Source: Casuarius casuarius
Lineage: Eukaryota; Chordata; Aves; Casuariiformes; Casuariidae
Assembly (NCBI GenBank): GCA_003342895.1
Contig: PTFA01000082.1
Location: 2,476,793 to 2,540,792, forward strand
DNA: 64,000 nt
Direction: 5' to 3'
A program made the translations under genes and the position numbers. Shown here piece after piece: positions 50,337-63,171 of the stretch (positions are counted from its first letter, which is position 1; the number at the start of each line of letters is the position of its first letter). A model generated the notes under the pieces. The model did no database searches. It was not told where the DNA came from and was given only the letters and a program-made list of their open reading frames with translations.

Positions 50337-50361
50337 CAGAGGATCCTTCACAGATCCTCTG
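50337..50361. repeat. Perfect 9-bp inverted repeat
   Basis: CAGAGGATC (50337-50345) and GATCCTCTG (50353-50361) are exact reverse complements around a 7-base loop. It may be chance or part of a decayed palindromic element; no repeat family is clear in the flanks. Confidence 0.7.
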
Positions 50362-50730
50362 GCTTTTGTGCAAGGAGCAAACTGAGGCCGCCTGTTGGTG
50401 CAGCCACAGCAGTCACAGATTAAAGACCAAGTCTAAAATCCATCTGTTAAAATACTTAAGAAATGTTGTTGGCATCATTTTTATGGTAAAGAGAATTTTA
50501 TGCTCAATAAACTAATAATACAAATATTTCAGGAATGCATATGAGAACAACACTAAGCCAACATGAAGAACTCTCTGCAAAAGATACACCAGTCAGAATT
50601 GCAACATGATTTCGAACTGGACTCAAGGACAAACTGCTGTGCTTAGATGTCTGGGCTTGACTGATTGCACTGATTTTCAGCCTTACTTGCCAGCAGAGAA
50701 TTTGGACCTCAGTGCTAGTCTTAAGAATAA

Positions 50731-50761
50731 CCCCCCCACACACACACACACACACACACAC
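50731..50761. repeat. C7 followed by (CA)12 microsatellite
   Basis: A run of seven Cs leads into perfect CA repeats (50737-50761). It is the longest dinucleotide repeat in the window and a likely polymorphic marker. It lies under spurious frames on both strands. Confidence 0.95.
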
Positions 50762-52064
50762 TTTCTCTGAAAGTGGCAAAAAATTACATGGGGATCTCTT
50801 CTTGCCATTTTCTTTGCCCCCCACTCCCCCCAAAAAACCCTTTCACATCTTTTCTTCCTTTCAGGAAGGTCAAAGGGCCAGCAAGACCATGAGAGGAGGA
50901 AGGAAGCAGTAATACTGAAAAGAATTATTCTTTTAAAATGAATCCTANCTATGTCAAGCATAATTTCACAGACATCATAATCTATCATGAGCTTAACTGC
51001 TCCTCTAAGCAGTGGCAGCACATACAGTCACTATGAGAAAGCTACTCCCCATGGCCAAAAGCGGTGCCAGCCCAGTGCGAAGACAACCCAAATTTCTTGG
51101 CTAGGTGACCATACTCTTCCTGAGAAAAAAACTTTCTTCCCAAGGACCCTCNAATGCACCCTAAGAAGACTCTGTCTGGGTCTTCTCAGACTCCCAGAGA
51201 AGACTGTGAGAGAGCTTATGTATCTACACTCTTCTCCTTCCTGTGGTAAAATGAACAGGGATAGGGTTTACTTCAGAGACCTCATATGTGAAGTTTCAGG
51301 TGGTATCAGACACTGAGTTGGTATTGACAGGATGTAAACTAATGCACCTGAGTTCATGGAGCATTCATCATCAGTTGTAAAGTGAATACACATGCATCTC
51401 ACTTCCAGCNCCTCATAAAGCACATTAAGAAGACATGAACTTAACTCCAACTGTATTATCCTTTGTGACTACCAATAATAAAAATTCTAAAGTAAAACAT
51501 CTTGACTGCATGTAGGTTGATAAGAGAGCTTCATCTTGCAGAGCTGAGGAGTCATGTTACACTGTTACTTATTTTTTTATTATGGTACCTGAATGCTTCT
51601 AGGTGGTGTTATGCTAGAAATGTGAACAAGTTTGCTGTGGACCTGAGACAACTGCATGCCCTTGGCATTGTGCCTTTGGAAGGGCAGAGACAGGTGATAA
51701 AATTCAGGACGATATTCATGTTAATTGAAAACATGTCCTCATTCTACACATATGATCAGCCTGAGAAATACAGCAGAGCAACATTAGCACTAAGACACTT
51801 TTTTCCTGGAATAGAGTAGCTGCACAAGGGCTTGGGGTAACTTCAGCCTTCCAAACAAAAACAAAAAAGAGGGAAAGAAAAATGAAACTGCATGAGCAGA
51901 TTTATTCTGAATAGTAATAGTAAGGAACACAATTTTGACATGTACAAAAGCTGGGTTTATTATCCCCTGGAGGGAAGATGAGTGGAGAAGTTGACATTGG
52001 TTGCATAGTGACATTTCAGGATGGAAGGCAGGCATGTAGCCAATTAAGTGTAGCATTTGTACCC

Positions 52065-52330
52065 TGTAGTGTTTTTCCCCTCAAGTGCTTATCTAACACT
52101 CTTTAGAATATGTTCACAGCTGCAGCTTCTATTTCTGCCATTAGTAAACTTTTCTACTCTTGTTTTAAAGGAACATGCCCTAAACTTCCTTCCTGGTTCA
52201 TTCTTTCCACAATATGGCACAGTCTGGGATCTGAAATGAAACACAAACATTTTATCCTATGTGCTATTTTCAGCCCTCTTCTAATTAATTTCAATTCCCC
52301 CTTCCTATTACAAATTGTTTAATCTCACTG
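52065..52330 (-). mobile_element. CR1/L3-like LINE remnant, antisense
   Basis: CCTCAAGTGCTTATCTAACA then CTCTTTAGAATATGTTCACA then GCTGCAGCTTCTATTTCTGCC then TTAGTAAACTTTTCTACTC, and further on TTCATTCTTTCCACAA, follow the pattern of antisense CR1/L3 3' ends ('cctcaagtacttatccaactcccttttgaaagc...acagctgcagcttc...ggtaaattattccactc...attcattctttcc'). The match is patchy and the right-hand part is lost. The family assignment is tentative. Confidence 0.4.
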
Positions 52331-53522
52331 TCAGCCGCNTCACTGCTTATTTATTTATTGTCCTTTGATTTCAAGCTTGCACTGGCTAACCACTTTGGTG
52401 TGTCTGCCTGATGTTTCCAGAGATATGCTAGATGAAAATGAAAAGACCAAATACAATGTTGGTGCCTCTGATATTACACTTGCTTCCTTTCCTTCACTGT
52501 ACGTACAGCCATTTACCAGTTCCATGGCCTTGAGGACAGGATGTTTTCACAAGACTTCTTTCTTAACTGATGCCAGTATTCTTTGTTCCCCGGGTCACTG
52601 TACCATCAAAGTGTTCTCAATTTATTTAGCTTACTAGCATATTGTGAGGGTATGCATTGTCTGGAGTTTACATCTTAAGAACCTGAAACAGCCTTGGGGT
52701 CCAGATCACATTCCCCTTGAAGACAATTAATGTCTGAACAACTCACCAACCTGCAGAGATTCTCAGCCCCTGCCTTGCAAGTTCAGCTTAAATCATACAT
52801 GGCTGCTCCAGTTCTGGAGAATCACAAGCAACGCAACTTGGCCTGAACAACTTAACTTCCTTTTCTGATCAAGGAGTTTGTGATTAAGCCAGAAACCAAA
52901 ATTATTCCCAATTACTAGACTATAAGATAAGGAGGAACTCTACTTCTCTCTCAGTAAGCTTGATGGTAGAGGTAGCTGGAAAACAAGAAGCTTTTTTTCA
53001 CAACAAACAGAAAAGCTTTAGGTATTGACTTACACCACATTGAAATAAAACCAAAGCACTGCGAGGATTTTCAGGCCCAAAGAAGGCTTTCCAAATTGTT
53101 GGAGTTTTTTCTTGTTACTGTTTTAAATTTTCCTCAAAAGTTTCTGTTTCAATGAGTCAGTGTTTTTCCAATAAAAGTGTTGTTCAAATAATTACTGACG
53201 AGGACCACTTCTTAACAAGATTAACAGTAACATAAGTAATTGACTCCACTTTAAACCTGGCTATACATCCAGTAAGATCTGTGAGACCTTCCCAGTAAAA
53301 AGAAGAGCATCATATTCTTATATAACTCCACACATCTGCTATTTGACCAGAAAAAAAAAAAATCTGGATTTTAACATTGCAGTAAGAGCAGTAGAATAGA
53401 GTAGTAAGAGCCCACACTGGCCTCTTTTTGAGATTACCTTTGGAAAATGCAGGCAGATAATTAGGAATGTTGTTGCAACACAAAGATGTTGAACATAGCT
53501 ACTGGCTACTGAATGAGAAAGG

Positions 53523-53542
53523 TTTTTTTTTAAAAAAAAAAA
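53523..53542. repeat. T9A11 homopolymer junction
   Basis: Nine Ts are followed by eleven As, a stiff, slippage-prone tract like the one at 29064. There is no retroelement upstream to explain it as a poly-A tail. Confidence 0.85.
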
Positions 53543-56500
53543 GAAGTATAAGAAGCCTTATGAGATAAAATCCCAGGTACTCATCTGCTAACAGAATCAT
53601 TTGTGTAAGAGAGTAGGAATATTAGAGTAGATAAATGCTTTCATAAGAGCTTTGTGAAACTGTGCAATAGACCTTACAAGGTATACTGATATTCTAAGGT
53701 ACTTTATGGAAAATGTTGAGGATATTCATACAAATTGCAATGGCTCTTGTATATGAGGCTGTGTCATCTGCAAGAGCCTATTTCAGAAGAGTATTTGCAA
53801 ATCTGTTCCTACTTGTCATTGATGGCAAATTGCTGCCATTAAAGAGATACCTACATAAAAATCAGCTGGTAATTTTGAGCTGCACTCTCCCATATGGGAA
53901 CTATACAGACAACTATGTTGGGATTAATTCAACAGATCCATATGCTTTTAGACTCTTTGGTATATGAATAAACTGCATCTCTAGATAAAAACACAACCGG
54001 TATCGTTTCTAGGAAGCATCCCCTAAGTTCATTCCAGAGCTTAAACACTTATGAGGCAAAGCAAAACACAATGGATGAGCACTTTCCTTCCATCTATTTG
54101 TCCACGTTCCTTGGGGGTCCGTCAGTGCTCTCAAGGGTCCCACTTTCCCATTCTTTCCTTCAGCAAGCTCAGCCCTGCTTTCTTGTTCCTGCTGTAGAGC
54201 AAATGACCATGAACAGATCTTGCCCTTTCATAATTTCCTCTCTCCTGCCCCATAGGACTCCCTTTGCCAGATGGAAAAAGTTCCCAAGAGGAAGGTTCCC
54301 AAGTTGCCATGTATCTGAAGTATGAGGTGGAAAACAAAAATCTTTCCTGAACTTTAGCAACAATTCTGAGAATACAATGGGTATCACAAAGACAAAGTCA
54401 GTCAAGGTTAATGACCCTTAATTGCTCAGCATCGTTTGCTCCCTTGTGTCAACACCGTTTGTAACTTGAGTCCAAGCTGAAGACTAAAAATAACCAAGAA
54501 TGCCACAATTAAATTGATATATCACAACACATATTGATACTNTAAAACATCCCATCTATTTCTTGCAAAGGCAAGTTCATATAGGAATAAAATACTTCTT
54601 TCATCAATATGACTGACTTTCCTAGACGCCCACCATGGCCAAAGAACAGGGAGGTTTGTGGGACACAAGCCTCTAGTTTGGGCCCTTGTGATAGGAATGC
54701 ATCTTTGACTTCATCTGTACCATACACTAGTAAAGGTACCTTAGCCTCACCTGTACAGTCTCTAATGGTTTCACTGCCATCAGTCCACCCACTAGCTCAG
54801 CCATTTGTGCACCATCCTGGTATTTCCCCCATGATCTGCTTCAAAAAACCCACGTGCTTAATCATATCCACAGTACTGTTATAAACCATCTCCATTTTTT
54901 TTATCAGTTGTCTCCCACAGAGCCAGTTTCATTAATGTCTTTATTTGAGAGCCTTGTGAGCTCACCTTGTGGAGCCAGATTACAGTGTTTCAAACTCAAG
55001 CCTCTCTTCTAAGAGCCAGATGTTATATTTAAGCCTGGCCAACTACAAAATGAACAGAATGTAGCAAATTACAGGTATTTTCTTTCATATTAAAGTACTG
55101 AGAGTGCAGAGGAACAGTTTCTGCTGAATATGCTGAAGAACACACAGGCTGTTGGCTGTCCCTCCTTCATTGTTTCTGAGGAACAAAGATTAATTGGGAC
55201 AGAAGATGATGGAGCGATCACGTCATTGGCACTGAGACGACCTCTTCACAGTTCTAATTTACCTCAAATGCTGCTGAGCAATGTTTTAGCTGCATTTTGT
55301 CCAGTCTCATAAGCAAGTCCCTGTACACTGAAACACTTCTTGTGAAATCTATGGAAGGGGATGTAGAGACAAAAGGGATCCACCAGTCTGGACACTGCAA
55401 CGAACTGCTCAGCTTCCTACTTCTCTTCTTCAGCCTAAATCTGGGAAGTGAGAAGAAAAGAGGATTGCTAATGTGGAGCGACACAGCAGCTGGCAGAGGG
55501 AAATGGGAAGGCCAGAACTGGAAGAATGAACAACAGGGTGGGCCAAGCAAGAGAAAAATTACCTCTTCCCAAAGACCATACTCAAAAAGCCTGAGATTTT
55601 TCATTTCAACTGACATTCAGCTCCTTAGTTCAGTATGTCTCTCTACTACTGAGTAAAAACAAGGTTTTCCTTTAATCAAGTAAGTGCAGACAATAGCAGT
55701 ACTTAAGAATCTTGGAATACTGCAGGGACTCACCCTGTAGTCACCAAAGAAAGGGACTGTAGACTTTTTGCTAAAAACCCTTTAGTTGTACCTGCAATCT
55801 TAGCATCGAGCCAGAGGCCCTGCTGAACCCAGTCACAGTATAGCTAGATCTTACCCTATAGCATCTACAGCCTAGTTATAGCCAAATGCTTGGGGCCTTT
55901 ATCACGACACTGGTTGGTTGGTTGTTTCTCTTCCTATAACCCTTGGCAAAGTCACAATAAGCTCTGCACATGCAGGTGATATCACAACGCTGATCTTTTT
56001 TGGAAGCAGCCCTGTAAGCACAAAGATCTTCCCAAAGTCAGAAGTGCAACATCATTGCAGCAGTTTGTTAATGTAACAGATTGTGCTCCATGGCTGAGTG
56101 TAAGCCTGGGTCACTTTAGTATCAGGCCATAGCAAGATATTCACAACGTATAAGAACGCATGAGAGCTAATATCAGTTTCAAAGGTGGCAATCACTTTGT
56201 AACTGCTTACACAAGTCTGTTCATGTAGTATTTTGTTTGTGTTGACACTGAGAGCTTATTGGATATTCTTGCCTGACAGCAATAATTTGGGGATTTGCCT
56301 CAACTGCCCTCTTCAAAATGGACTCTCTTCAGCTCACTTCAAGGCCACGTCTCTCTGTGTGCTTTCCCTGCTTATCTGACAGAAACTACTTGTCTATTTA
56401 CTCATGTAATCTTGCCAACTTTGTCACAAGAACATCCCCTTCTACAGGTCCTGCAGACTGCAGACTTCTATAGCTCCATCTCATCTCTTTGCTTTTCAAA

Positions 56501-57429
56501 GCTTATCATTCCTCTGCTGCCTAGCTTTCTTGATTTCTCCCTCCCTCCCACTCTGATTATCTTGCCCTAAGATGCAGTTCCACACAGCATTTTTACAAGT
56601 AGCTTATTCGAAGGAGAAAAATTACAGTGGAGCTTTTCTTAAGCATGGGAGGAATAAAGATGGCAGGGGTGAAATATTAGTGTCTCCTCTCTGGCTCTCT
56701 TTGCTCTTGCCTTTAGTTTGTGTCAAAATCTATTCCTTCTTGCAATGGACACCTGACTTCCCTGTTAATTACTGCTTCTTTGGCCATCCTCCCACACTGA
56801 ATTTCAGAGAATGCACAGGATTCATTCTTGTGCCTGACTATACTGGCCATACAAGCACAAGCACAACAGGTCCAGGGCTTAAGGGGGACAGAACTAGTGT
56901 GAAGACACAAAGTTGTTATATGATATTTCCAGGAGGCAGAGGTAAGGTGGCAGGCTCAGCAAGAAAGGCTCTTTTGAGCTTCTTTTGTACAGAAAAACCT
57001 TTTTACCTCTCCCTTGGAGTCCCATAAATGGACCCTTCCAAATACTTATTGAAGAACTAGGGAAGAAGTCTGCAGACCAGTTGCTGGAGGTGTCTTCCTC
57101 AAAGTCCTCAAGAGGATGGGATCATAAACACCTCTGCAACTCCAATCTACAGCTATGCTCATTGCAAATCAGATTTCCTGGCCCTAGGCAAACCGGGATT
57201 ACCATTAGAATTCTCTGCCTCTCTTTCCTAAATCCCAGCAAGGGCCTTTTGACAATCAATATTAATAGCATTCTGTGAATTGATAAAAATCATACTAAAA
57301 ATGCAACTGTTCTTTTTGCTAGTACCAAGATGCAGCAACACTAATACTGGCATCAATTGTGATTTTCTTGTTGTCAGTTGTTGGTATGAGGCCAATAAAT
57401 ATAGCCACTTACTGGATTGTTTTTAAGCT

Positions 57430-57570
57430 GGAGTTGCTTTGCAAACTGCAGCAGAGAGCAAGCATTAAGGTGCTAAAATTAGTTTGCACTGCAGTAGTAA
57501 CAAATTAAAAANGGCACACTGCTACACCAAGCAGTGTACTGTTCTGCCAATTGATTTATGAGGTCAGGAG
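57430..57570. promoter_or_regulatory. Candidate conserved non-coding element
   Basis: Complex sequence with AAGCATTAAGGTGC, TAAAATTAGTTTGCAC, CTGCAGTAGTAACAAATTAA and CCAATTGATTTATG lies amid simpler DNA. Homeobox-type ATTA/TTAA cores sit at irregular intervals. This is a texture-based guess only, and the stretch contains an N at 57512. Confidence 0.2.
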
Positions 57571-58120
57571 TAAAAGAATTTATCACCTGGCATTATCTCT
57601 GCCCAGATTTAATGCCTGCTCTGTCATCAATACACACATACACACACAGAAAAAATTATAGGAGTAGAGAAAGGTCTTTTCCCAAGACAAGGGCTGTTTA
57701 CAAAGGAGTATTCGTCTCTGAGACACCTTAATAAAATAATGGTCTCAGTGGCCAAAATCTCGTAGCATAGTGAGAAATCTTAATGGTGGTGGCTTTTGGC
57801 TCCAGACAAATATTTTTGAATTCATTGTCAAATGATGAGAGCACTGTCATATCACCTCCAGCCGTGAGGAACATATTAAGCTCTAGACTGTCTGACATCT
57901 TGCTCCCCCCTTCTGTCTCCCAGTAGCACAAAATTAATGGTAGATTGAGATCCTTTGCTGAAGTTCAGAACAACAGGTTCACCATTAATTCAAAGTCTCC
58001 TTTCAAAAATAAGCACTGACAAAGTACAGAGAACTGCTTTAGTTCCAATGTAAGAAGTCATAGGAAGGGAGAGGAAGAAGAAAGGCACTTCCTGATTTAC
58101 AGTGAGGCTTCATCTTGTTT

Positions 58121-58149
58121 AAAAAAAAAAAAAAGTGATCAGCTGATCA
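58121..58149. repeat. A14 tract abutting a perfect 14-bp palindrome
   Basis: Fourteen As (58121-58134) are followed after one G by TGATCAGCTGATCA (58136-58149), which equals its own reverse complement and centres on the E-box CAGCTG. The palindrome is exact. Chance is possible, but a 14-bp perfect palindrome is uncommon. Confidence 0.85.
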
Positions 58150-58206
58150 GCCGTGCTTTAGTGTAAGAGCTCTTGCCCAGTTTCACCTCAGACGTGACTG
58201 CACTTC

Positions 58207-58228
58207 AATAACAAATGAATAACAAATG
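58207..58228 (+). repeat. 11-bp perfect tandem duplication
   Basis: AATAACAAATG occurs twice head to tail, then AATA begins a third unit that breaks off. It is a small slippage product. Confidence 0.9.
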
Positions 58229-61200
58229 AATATGTCCTTCTCTACTGTATGCTGAATACATTCAAATACTACCTGGATTGGAAGAGAGGTTGTAAACAAA
58301 AGGGGCAATTATAAGGTATTCATCTGAAGAGAAACAGGAGTAGGTATATACTCAGGAGGCTGTAATAAGGTATCAACATTACCTGCTTTTACCCTCATTG
58401 TAATCTTTGATATCAGAGTGATTTGGGTGTCTTCCACTTTCACTATACATAGATACTCAAAATCACAGAAGTTCTAACTCATAGTCTTACGATAGTCAAT
58501 TCAAGCCCTATTTACTGCTCAAAGTCCATGAAAGTCATTGATGGAAAAATACCAGATGAATTCACATAAAAAGTAGGAAGATGGGGAATTCCAGAGACTG
58601 TATTAAATCCTAGTAAAAAGTTTTAACATCACCTCATTTATAATTACGCTGAATACAAATGAACACAACCTAAATTGTAAATCTCCTATCCAAAGTCAGC
58701 AAAAGTCTTTAAATTTTTAAAATCTAAGTATATCTCTAAGACTCACTGAATTTCAAACCTGCTTAAGGTCACATAAAATGCTGTGCTCAGGCTGACGGAA
58801 CTAAAGTCTATTTTGTGTGTATTGCTGAGCTGTCTGCGGGTACGCTTTGTAGAAGATCTGAACTTTGCTACTGGCCAGCCTATTCTTAATTAACACACAG
58901 TCTTCCTCTCTGAATACACTCAGACTTCGGAAAAGATCAGCTTTGGCATTAAATCATTTCTAATTACAAATCATACAGTTTTAATGGAGTACAGCCAAGT
59001 GCAGAACCCCCCAGCTGTCTGTCACTGTACAATCATTCATCTGAAAATAATAATTTGAATATATTTTTAATTAAAAACTATTCAAAAAATGTTAAGGGAC
59101 CTAGATATGGAGATTTTTTTCATTTTCTAATTTTAAGCAGTAACAAAGCAAGTATGGGCCTCATTTGAAACTTCACTTGCATATTTCAGAGACTTTGAAG
59201 CATAAATGATATCATGACCCAGAAGAATAATTTTGCCCTGTGAAAAAACAAGACACATCCCAATCCATCTACTAGGACCTTGGATCCAGCTTAAATTTAC
59301 TACTAAATCCAAATATGCTATAATAATGGAATAAAACCTAATTTCCCATGTAGTCATTACATCCAGGGAACACATTACAGTGGTATTTTGTATAGAGAAT
59401 TATTCTGCTCCCATATGTACTATGAAATGAGTCTAAAAGAGTTTTGCAGGCGCTATGGGAATTAAGGAAAATGGAAACATCTGAACATGTGCCCATCAGT
59501 TTCCACTTAATAAGGTGTTTTTCTTTTTAACAGTGGTTGCAGTTCAAAAATCCTGATTCCGTTTCTGATTTTGCAACCAAAACCGAGCAAAATTTAGACC
59601 CAGGGAGACCTNGTAATTTCAGTAGGGGTTTGTCTAACATACAGCACAGACTTTGATCTTCTTCCATGTCCTACCAAACCTTTGTACTTCCATTGCTGAC
59701 AAGATTACGTTATTAGGTACCTTTCTTGTTAACAATACCAGCCTTTTTTCTTCCAATATGCAAAAAGACAGTCAAAATATGCTTTCAGTTCTCAGAGAAA
59801 AAATGTAAGCAGTACCCCACAGTACTAAAACTGTCCCTCTAGTGATTTCTCAAGCCAATGTTAAGTCAAACCAGTTTTCCGTGCTGCTAACCCAGAATAG
59901 CACATAGGGTCATACCCAACTTCTGTGGAGTCTCACTGTCTTCGATTAGGCTGCTCAGCTTCTTACACTACCTCACACTAAGACGTCCTCCCTAGAAAAC
60001 TCTTCAGCCTGAGCCTTTAAACATGAAGCTGTTCAACTATATGCAGCAACATGGTATAATACAGGGCCTGGGAAAACAAACCAACCAACACCCCATGCAG
60101 ATGGACTTCTAGCAGTTGGGGTGGGCGCTGGACAAAAGTAGCTGTGCTTACTCACAGACACGTTCTGGGAGCAGGCTAGAAGCTCAGGAAAGTGCCCCAG
60201 AACACTCCTATTATCACCTCTTCCTCCCAAAAAACACGTAGCCACCCTCCTACTTGTAACTGGCTGTTACACTGGGCTGATAGGATGACGATGTACTCTG
60301 CCTGCCCGCACTGTCTCATTCAAGGGCAGCCAAAAGATCCTGCCCCAGAGGGAGAGAGAGTGAAATCATCCCTTTTGGAATTTGCCAGCAACACTGGGCT
60401 TTGGAGCCTTCCTATTGCAAAGAAGAGGTAAACTATCAAGAGTTGCTGATCTGAAAGAGAGAGGGGTGAAGTAGTAGACACAAAACAAGCTGATGCTGGG
60501 ACCATTCCTTATAGTCCTTACTTATTTTCTGTAGCACCACAAGAGTCCCACTGCATTTCAAATACCCAAGCTCTTGGCTTTACACCCATTACCAAGGGAG
60601 AACAACACCCCGTAGATCCCTGCTGGGATGTTAGTTGAATACTAACACAAGAGCAGGCATAACAGCCAGCTAATAAATGAACCACTAGAAAGTAAAGGAA
60701 TAAATTCACACTGTATATAACACAAGTGAAATGCATAGGGATATTAATGGGTGTTCATGCATCTCATCAGATACAGGTAAACATGTAAGTAATTGAGACA
60801 TCATTACTGAGGTCCCTTGTGTAAGTAGTAAACTAAACTCCCACACACCCTTTGATATAGAAAGTCAGTGCTTTGTAGTAATTAGTGGCTAATTTGTATT
60901 GACATGTGTGCATTTGGAATGTTATTGTGGTTCCCTGATGTGCTCTAATTCATTTAGTTCCAATAAGGGTAAGGCCCACTAAGCTGATGCTATTGGTTAT
61001 TTTTACAGGAAAAAGGTTTCAGAGAGCAAGTTAATCTCCAAACCTAGTTTTTCATCTCACTAGTGAACATTTTATCTGGCCTTTGTTATTTTGCATCCCA
61101 CACCTTTTGTTATTTTCAGGTTTCTCTAAGAAGCCCCAGCAGGAGGAGAGGTCACAGTGCCATACAAATACTACTGCTTTTGAATAATTTATTTGTAATT

Positions 61201-63032
61201 TCTGCATTTTAAAACGTCTCTGTGCTATGGATTCCAATTTTCCCTCTTTCATCCACAAATGCCAGTTTATTATTCTGCTGAATTTTAAGAAAAATCTTTT
61301 AGTAGCAGGCTTCCAAAGTTGATAAAGACCAAGCAGGCAACCATGTTGATCTTGGTGTAGCAGGGGAGGAACAGCACTAAATACAGCGATTAACCAGCTA
61401 AAAAGATGCACAGAACAAAGATCAACTATCTCAGGAAGCCGGCATGCAGCCAAATCTTTATTCTGTGAGGGTTACTTGTTTCTGTCTAGGCCCAAGTGGT
61501 ATAGCCTAAAACTGTTACCATTAACATTAAAGATCAAATAAGTAGGTGATTTCAGGCAATTCCTTGCACTGGACATTGTTTTGGAGGCTCTTTGCCCAGG
61601 AGAGACCGAAAACTAAGCTCCCCTCTCCACAGTTAGAGATGTTTCTGTCGGGTCAGGTGTGAGGTTACATAGTGGGCAATCAGTTCTGGCTTTTTCTGCA
61701 CTACATGGATTTTGTATCAAAACAAGGACCATTCTCCCCCAAGCTGCCCATCTCTCACCTCTTTCAAAGTGAGTTTGGATCCCATTGAGAAAGCAAATCT
61801 CTTAGTGGGTATCAGAAAGCTGGAATTGTAGCCAAGGGCTGATGTTAAAATGGAGTAGCCATTCCTTTGTCTCAATTTACAAAAGTAAGCACACGTTGTG
61901 AATAAACTTTCTAAAGGCAATGGGCAAGTCACACCAAAGAATTTTGTGGAGGTACAGAGGAGAGAATCAGTCATATGTGCCCATGTCTATAATCCTCTTN
62001 CACTTATATCTGAAATAATGGATATTGTCCCAGTCCTTACCACCTAGGAAGCATCTGGGAAAACAAACCTTAGATGATGTTAAGCTAAGTAAAAGCAATA
62101 CCAAGAAGATATAAGGAAAGAAAAAGTCAGAACATTGTCCCAGTGGAAAAATAACCAGGACAGATTTGAAAGGCCAAAATACATGAGAAAACAAAAGTTA
62201 CTTTTTAAATCCTGTCTTATATTTTTTGAAAAGGGAATACAAATGATGAATATATGTGTAACGATACCAAATGTTTTCAAAAGTGCATTTTCAAGAAAAG
62301 GTTCAATTGATATTTTATTACCTAGATTACTGGGACATGGCAGATATGATTTTTCAATGTACTGTAGTACTTAGGCTCAGTGCCAGTGGGCAGCTGTAGC
62401 AGGAGCCCGCAAGAGCTCCACTGAGCCCCATGGAGGCACTTAGAGTTCTTACATATATATATTTTAAAGTTTGTCTGGTAGTTGTTTTTAAAATTCATTC
62501 AATTGTGGATTTACCAGAGGCATGTAATGTGTGACTGCAGGATGGATGGCTTTGTAACAGGATGTCTAAGCATTCCTGAAGCTTTTTTCTTTTGCCAAAT
62601 GTTTCTCCTGCTTCTGTGCATTTTGTCATCCAGCAGCATCTCCCGTCTTCAGCATGGCACAAGTAATACAATGAACAATGTCCTTCAGGGCTGAATCATA
62701 TGTGCGATCACTAATTAGCTGCCAAGGCTCCCTACCTTCAGGGATGCAGGAAGTAGGCCTGGGAGATAGTGGCTTGGAAATGAAATTTATATTATGCATG
62801 TGGATGCAATGTATTTAATATGTATTTCCCCATACCTTCACAGGAAAGTTTCAGAGAGATTCACACCAGTACTAATTGTTGCTTTATCTGGGCTAAAGTA
62901 CCAAAAGTAACAAATGGAGCATTTTAGAATGGTATTCCTCTCCTAGGAAGTCAGACAACCAACAAAAGATAGTAGCTGAAAAGTTCAGTGCGCATCTACA
63001 TTCAGCAAAGCAGCTCTGTGTTGATGATGGGC

Positions 63033-63064
63033 AGAGAGGAAGGAGAAGGAAGAGGGAAAGGAGA
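63033..63064 (+). repeat. 32-nt polypurine tract
   Basis: An uninterrupted A/G run of mixed GAGA, GGAA and GGGAAA words ends where GATCAAAA begins. It resembles the tract at 12656 and has triplex-forming potential. Confidence 0.75.
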
Positions 63065-63117
63065 TCAAAACCCCAAACTGCATGAATCAGAACAGCAATG
63101 CTGAGCGTGTTTCCTGA

Positions 63118-63171
63118 GACAGGAGCACTCAGAAGGATTAGCCACAGACAGGAGTGCTCAAAAGGATTAGC
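63118..63171 (+). repeat. 25-bp tandem duplication, 29-bp period
   Basis: Two units starting GACAGGAG at 63118 and 63147 and ending GGATTAGC match at 22 of 25 positions, with a four-base CACA spacer. Both units contain a CTCA core and AAGGATTAGC. The three substitutions show the duplication is not recent. Confidence 0.85.

Larger units (their letters stand above)
50079..52060. other. Non-coding DNA, no gene seen
   Basis: The stretch holds a short inverted repeat, a C7(CA)12 microsatellite and three single Ns (50947, 51152, 51410). Open frames reach 112 codons but include the microsatellite or Ns and show no protein-like motif. Confidence 0.7.
52331..58117. other. Non-coding DNA with pyrimidine-rich stretches, no gene seen
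   Basis: No exon, RNA gene or clear repeat is present. T/C-rich plus-strand DNA occurs at about 54.07-54.30 and 56.29-56.57 kb. A T9A11 junction lies at 53523 and a short CA run at about 57632-57648. The 151-codon plus frame at 56572-57027 and the 120-codon frames near 55.3-55.65 kb have no recognisable domain. Single Ns lie at 52339, 54542 and 57512. Confidence 0.65.

Noticed and set aside
56572..57027. 151-codon open frame on the plus strand
   Set aside because: No signal peptide, domain or repeat I recognise, no splice context, and pyrimidine-rich surroundings that deplete stops.
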